Position numbers and translations under genes: made by a program
Notes under the pieces: generated by a model
Told to the model about the DNA's origin: nothing
The model's database searches: none
The model's input: only the letters and a program-made list of their open reading frames with translations
Assembly: GCA_012523465.1 (NCBI GenBank)
Contig: JAAYIK010000014.1
Coordinates: 62,001 to 126,000 of the forward strand
Direction of reading: 5' to 3'
Length of the DNA stretch: 64,000 bases
Source: Lysobacteraceae bacterium
Lineage (GTDB): Bacteria > Pseudomonadota > Gammaproteobacteria > Nitrococcales > AK92
Part shown: positions 62,541-64,000 of the stretch, one piece after another
Position numbering within the stretch: position 1 is the stretch's first letter
How the letters are laid out: the number at the start of each line of letters is the position of its first letter

Positions 62541-63269
62541 TCACGCGGCCAACACGATGCCGTGCGCGGCCGCGGCGGCATCCATGTGCGGCGCCCAACC
62601 GCCGTGCGAGCGGGGGTTGGCCGGGCTGGGATGGGTGACGCCGCCGACGGCGATTCCGAGCGGCTCGGCGATCTGCCGCAGCCGCTGCTCGGCGAAGCGG
62701 CCGATGCCGATGGCGACGCGCGGCCGCAGCAACTGCAGGGTTTCTGCCATGGCGCGATCGCAGACGGCGTACAGCGCCTCGCGAGCGGCGCCACGCAGCG
62801 CATCCGGCGTGACGTTCGCTCCATTGGCAGCGAAAAAGCCCAGCGGGCAGTAGTTGGCGACGAAGAACCTGTCGGCGAACGCCTGCGGCGTCCCGAACCG
62901 CTCCTGCGCCCAGCCCCAGACCCGTCGTCCGCTGACCTCCCCTCGGCGGATGGCAAAGCCCTGCACCGGCCGTTTGGGGTGCTGGCGCGACGGCTGTCCC
63001 ACCGGCCCCTCGATGCCCAGCCAGTCGCGCACCATGCCGACATCGCCGAACGGCACGCCGGTCTGCAGCATGCCGTAAGGCCCGGGATTCATGCCCACCA
63101 GAACGGCCTCGACGCCTTCCCGGGCGTAGCGGCGCAGATATTCCGCATGGGGTTCCCAGGCATAGACGAGCGGGTTGTAGACATAGGCCACGGGCGCCTC
63201 GAACCGCAGCGCCTCGCACTCCTGCGCCAGCCGCTGCGTCAGCGCCAGCATTTTCTCCGTCACAGCCAT
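62541..63269 (-). CDS. SMUG1-type single-strand-selective uracil-DNA glycosylase
   Basis: The 242-residue protein has the SMUG1 motif GMNPGPYGMLQTGVPFG and the second motif GVTHPSPANPRSHGGWAP, which grip uracil. It removes uracil and oxidised pyrimidines from DNA. The ATG gives MAVTEKML; a TTG 33 bases earlier is less likely. Mug or UdgB families have different motifs. It lies 46 bases upstream of rmuC. Confidence 0.9.
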   Translation of the reverse strand: MAVTEKMLALTQRLAQECEALRFEAPVAYVYNPLVYAWEPHAEYLRRYAREGVEAVLVGMNPGPYGMLQTGVPFGDVGMVRDWLGIEGPVGQPSRQHPKRPVQGFAIRRGEVSGRRVWGWAQERFGTPQAFADRFFVANYCPLGFFAANGANVTPDALRGAAREALYAVCDRAMAETLQLLRPRVAIGIGRFAEQRLRQIAEPLGIAVGGVTHPSPANPRSHGGWAPHMDAAAAAHGIVLAA

Positions 63270-63335
63270 CGGAATTCGACTCCCAACGTGCACCGCCGCC
63301 AATGGTAACAGGCCTGGCCGTCGCGCCGCCCCTGC

Positions 63336-63989
63336 TCAGGCATCGAGTCCGAGGCGCGTGGAGACGGCGGGATGGGCGGCGGGCGCTGGCGGCTGGCGGA
63401 CCGCGCGGCGGGCCACGCGCAGCTCGGCCCCCAGGCCGAGCAGCATCAGCGCCAGCCCGGCGCAGAGCACTGCGACGCCTTGGCGCACCAGGGCGTAGGC
63501 CGACACGGGCTGGCGGAACAGCCGCAGCTCGGCCTGGATGAGATCGGCGCTGTAGAGCCGATCCGGCAGCAGCACGGCTTCCAACCGCAGCCGCTTGCCG
63601 GGCGGCAGGGGAAAGGGATCGAAACGAACATCGACGGCGAGCGGCCCCGGCACGTCGAGCCCGATGCCGCCGAGCTCGACCTGATCCTGCGACAGCACGC
63701 GGTCGGCGCCGCCTTCCAGCAGCACCCACTGGTCGATCAGCACCTCACCGTCCTCGGCCCGGACCCGATAGTGCAGCGGGAAGCGATACAGCCCGATCAA
63801 CTCGCCGGCGCCGTCAGGGCGCAGCTCTCGGGCCGCAAAGCGGGGCGCGATCACCAGCCCCATGCCGACCCTGGCCGCCGGCGCTCTGGCCTGCAGCCAG
63901 GGCGAAGCAGCGGCCTCGCCGATTAGGATGGCCGTCTGGAACCAGGGGCGTTCGGCCAGGACCGCGCGCAGCACGGGGAATAAGGCCAT
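63336..63989 (-). CDS. Unrecognised protein with one C-terminal membrane anchor
   Basis: The 217-residue frame opens near the window edge, with no stop visible upstream, so the gene may begin further right. It has no signal peptide visible, a beta-rich middle part (YRVRAEDGEVLIDQWVLLEG, PGKRLRLEAVLLPDRL), then one membrane helix (about 170-190: GVAVLCAGLALMLLGLGAEL) and a basic Ala/Pro tail. No family is recognised. Confidence 0.55.
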   Translation of the reverse strand: MALFPVLRAVLAERPWFQTAILIGEAAASPWLQARAPAARVGMGLVIAPRFAARELRPDGAGELIGLYRFPLHYRVRAEDGEVLIDQWVLLEGGADRVLSQDQVELGGIGLDVPGPLAVDVRFDPFPLPPGKRLRLEAVLLPDRLYSADLIQAELRLFRQPVSAYALVRQGVAVLCAGLALMLLGLGAELRVARRAVRQPPAPAAHPAVSTRLGLDA

Positions 63990-64000
63990 ACCGGCGCCGG

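Overview
The window is about 67% GC, gene-dense and chromosomal. It looks like a free-living aerobic or facultative gammaproteobacterium. The evidence is the gyrA-serC-(serA)-pheA-hisC-tyrA-aroA-cmk-rpsA-ihfB block, the mtnA/mtaD-ubiG-mupP-yciK block (both also found, in similar order, in Pseudomonas), the yciO-trpS-scpAB-rluB and yciB-yciI-bolA clusters, an Aer-like receptor and azurin. The genus cannot be fixed from sequence alone. I see no tRNA, rRNA, insertion sequence, phage or CRISPR array.

Layout. 1-88: tail of an ABC-transporter ATPase. 111-6993: a complete phosphate regulon, phoB-phoR-pstS-pstC-pstA-pstB-phoU, all on the minus strand, with a Pho box before pstS and tandem Pho half-sites before phoB. 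7060-10135: ergothioneine genes, egtD divergent from egtC-egtB; the Pho boxes of phoB lie in the end of egtD. 10152-16063: a DUF1631/PilZ-like protein, class I aldolase FbaB with a structured leader, a small lipoprotein and an amidoligase/glutamine-amidotransferase pair of unknown product. 16151-26095: metH, a secreted EF-hand protein, a NodIJ-type ABC exporter, a queuosine-precursor transporter, a D-amino-acid dehydrogenase and an Aer-like chemoreceptor with a likely FliA promoter. 26192-38539: the minus-strand aromatic/serine supraoperon from gyrA to ihfB. 38713-45819: marC, mgtE, a KamA-family radical SAM enzyme, a YbdG-like channel, a deaminase, azurin with an FNR/Anr box, and a periplasmic cyclophilin. 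45823-51947: methylthioadenosine salvage (mtnA, mtaD), ubiG, mupP/gph, a squalene-synthase-fold protein lacking its catalytic aspartates, yciK, and a stand-alone domain resembling the N-terminus of Ycf46-type AAA ATPases. 51981-56765: yciO, site-2 protease, trpS, scpA, scpB, rluB. 56905-58958: yciB, yciI, bolA, a parvulin lipoprotein. 59017-64000: ligA, rmuC, a SMUG-type uracil-DNA glycosylase, and an unrecognised membrane-anchored protein running to the edge.

How the genes work together. PhoR/PhoB should switch on the Pst importer when phosphate is low, with PhoU as the brake. The supraoperon couples serine and aromatic amino-acid synthesis to CMP kinase, ribosomal protein S1 and IHF. MetH regenerates methionine, while MtnA and MtaD recycle the methylthioadenosine left by polyamine synthesis. 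The items most worth a second look are the amidoligase/amidotransferase pair, the Ycf46-N-like orphan domain, the degenerate squalene-synthase-fold protein, and two intrinsic terminators with no gene in front of them, which may mark small RNAs or attenuators.
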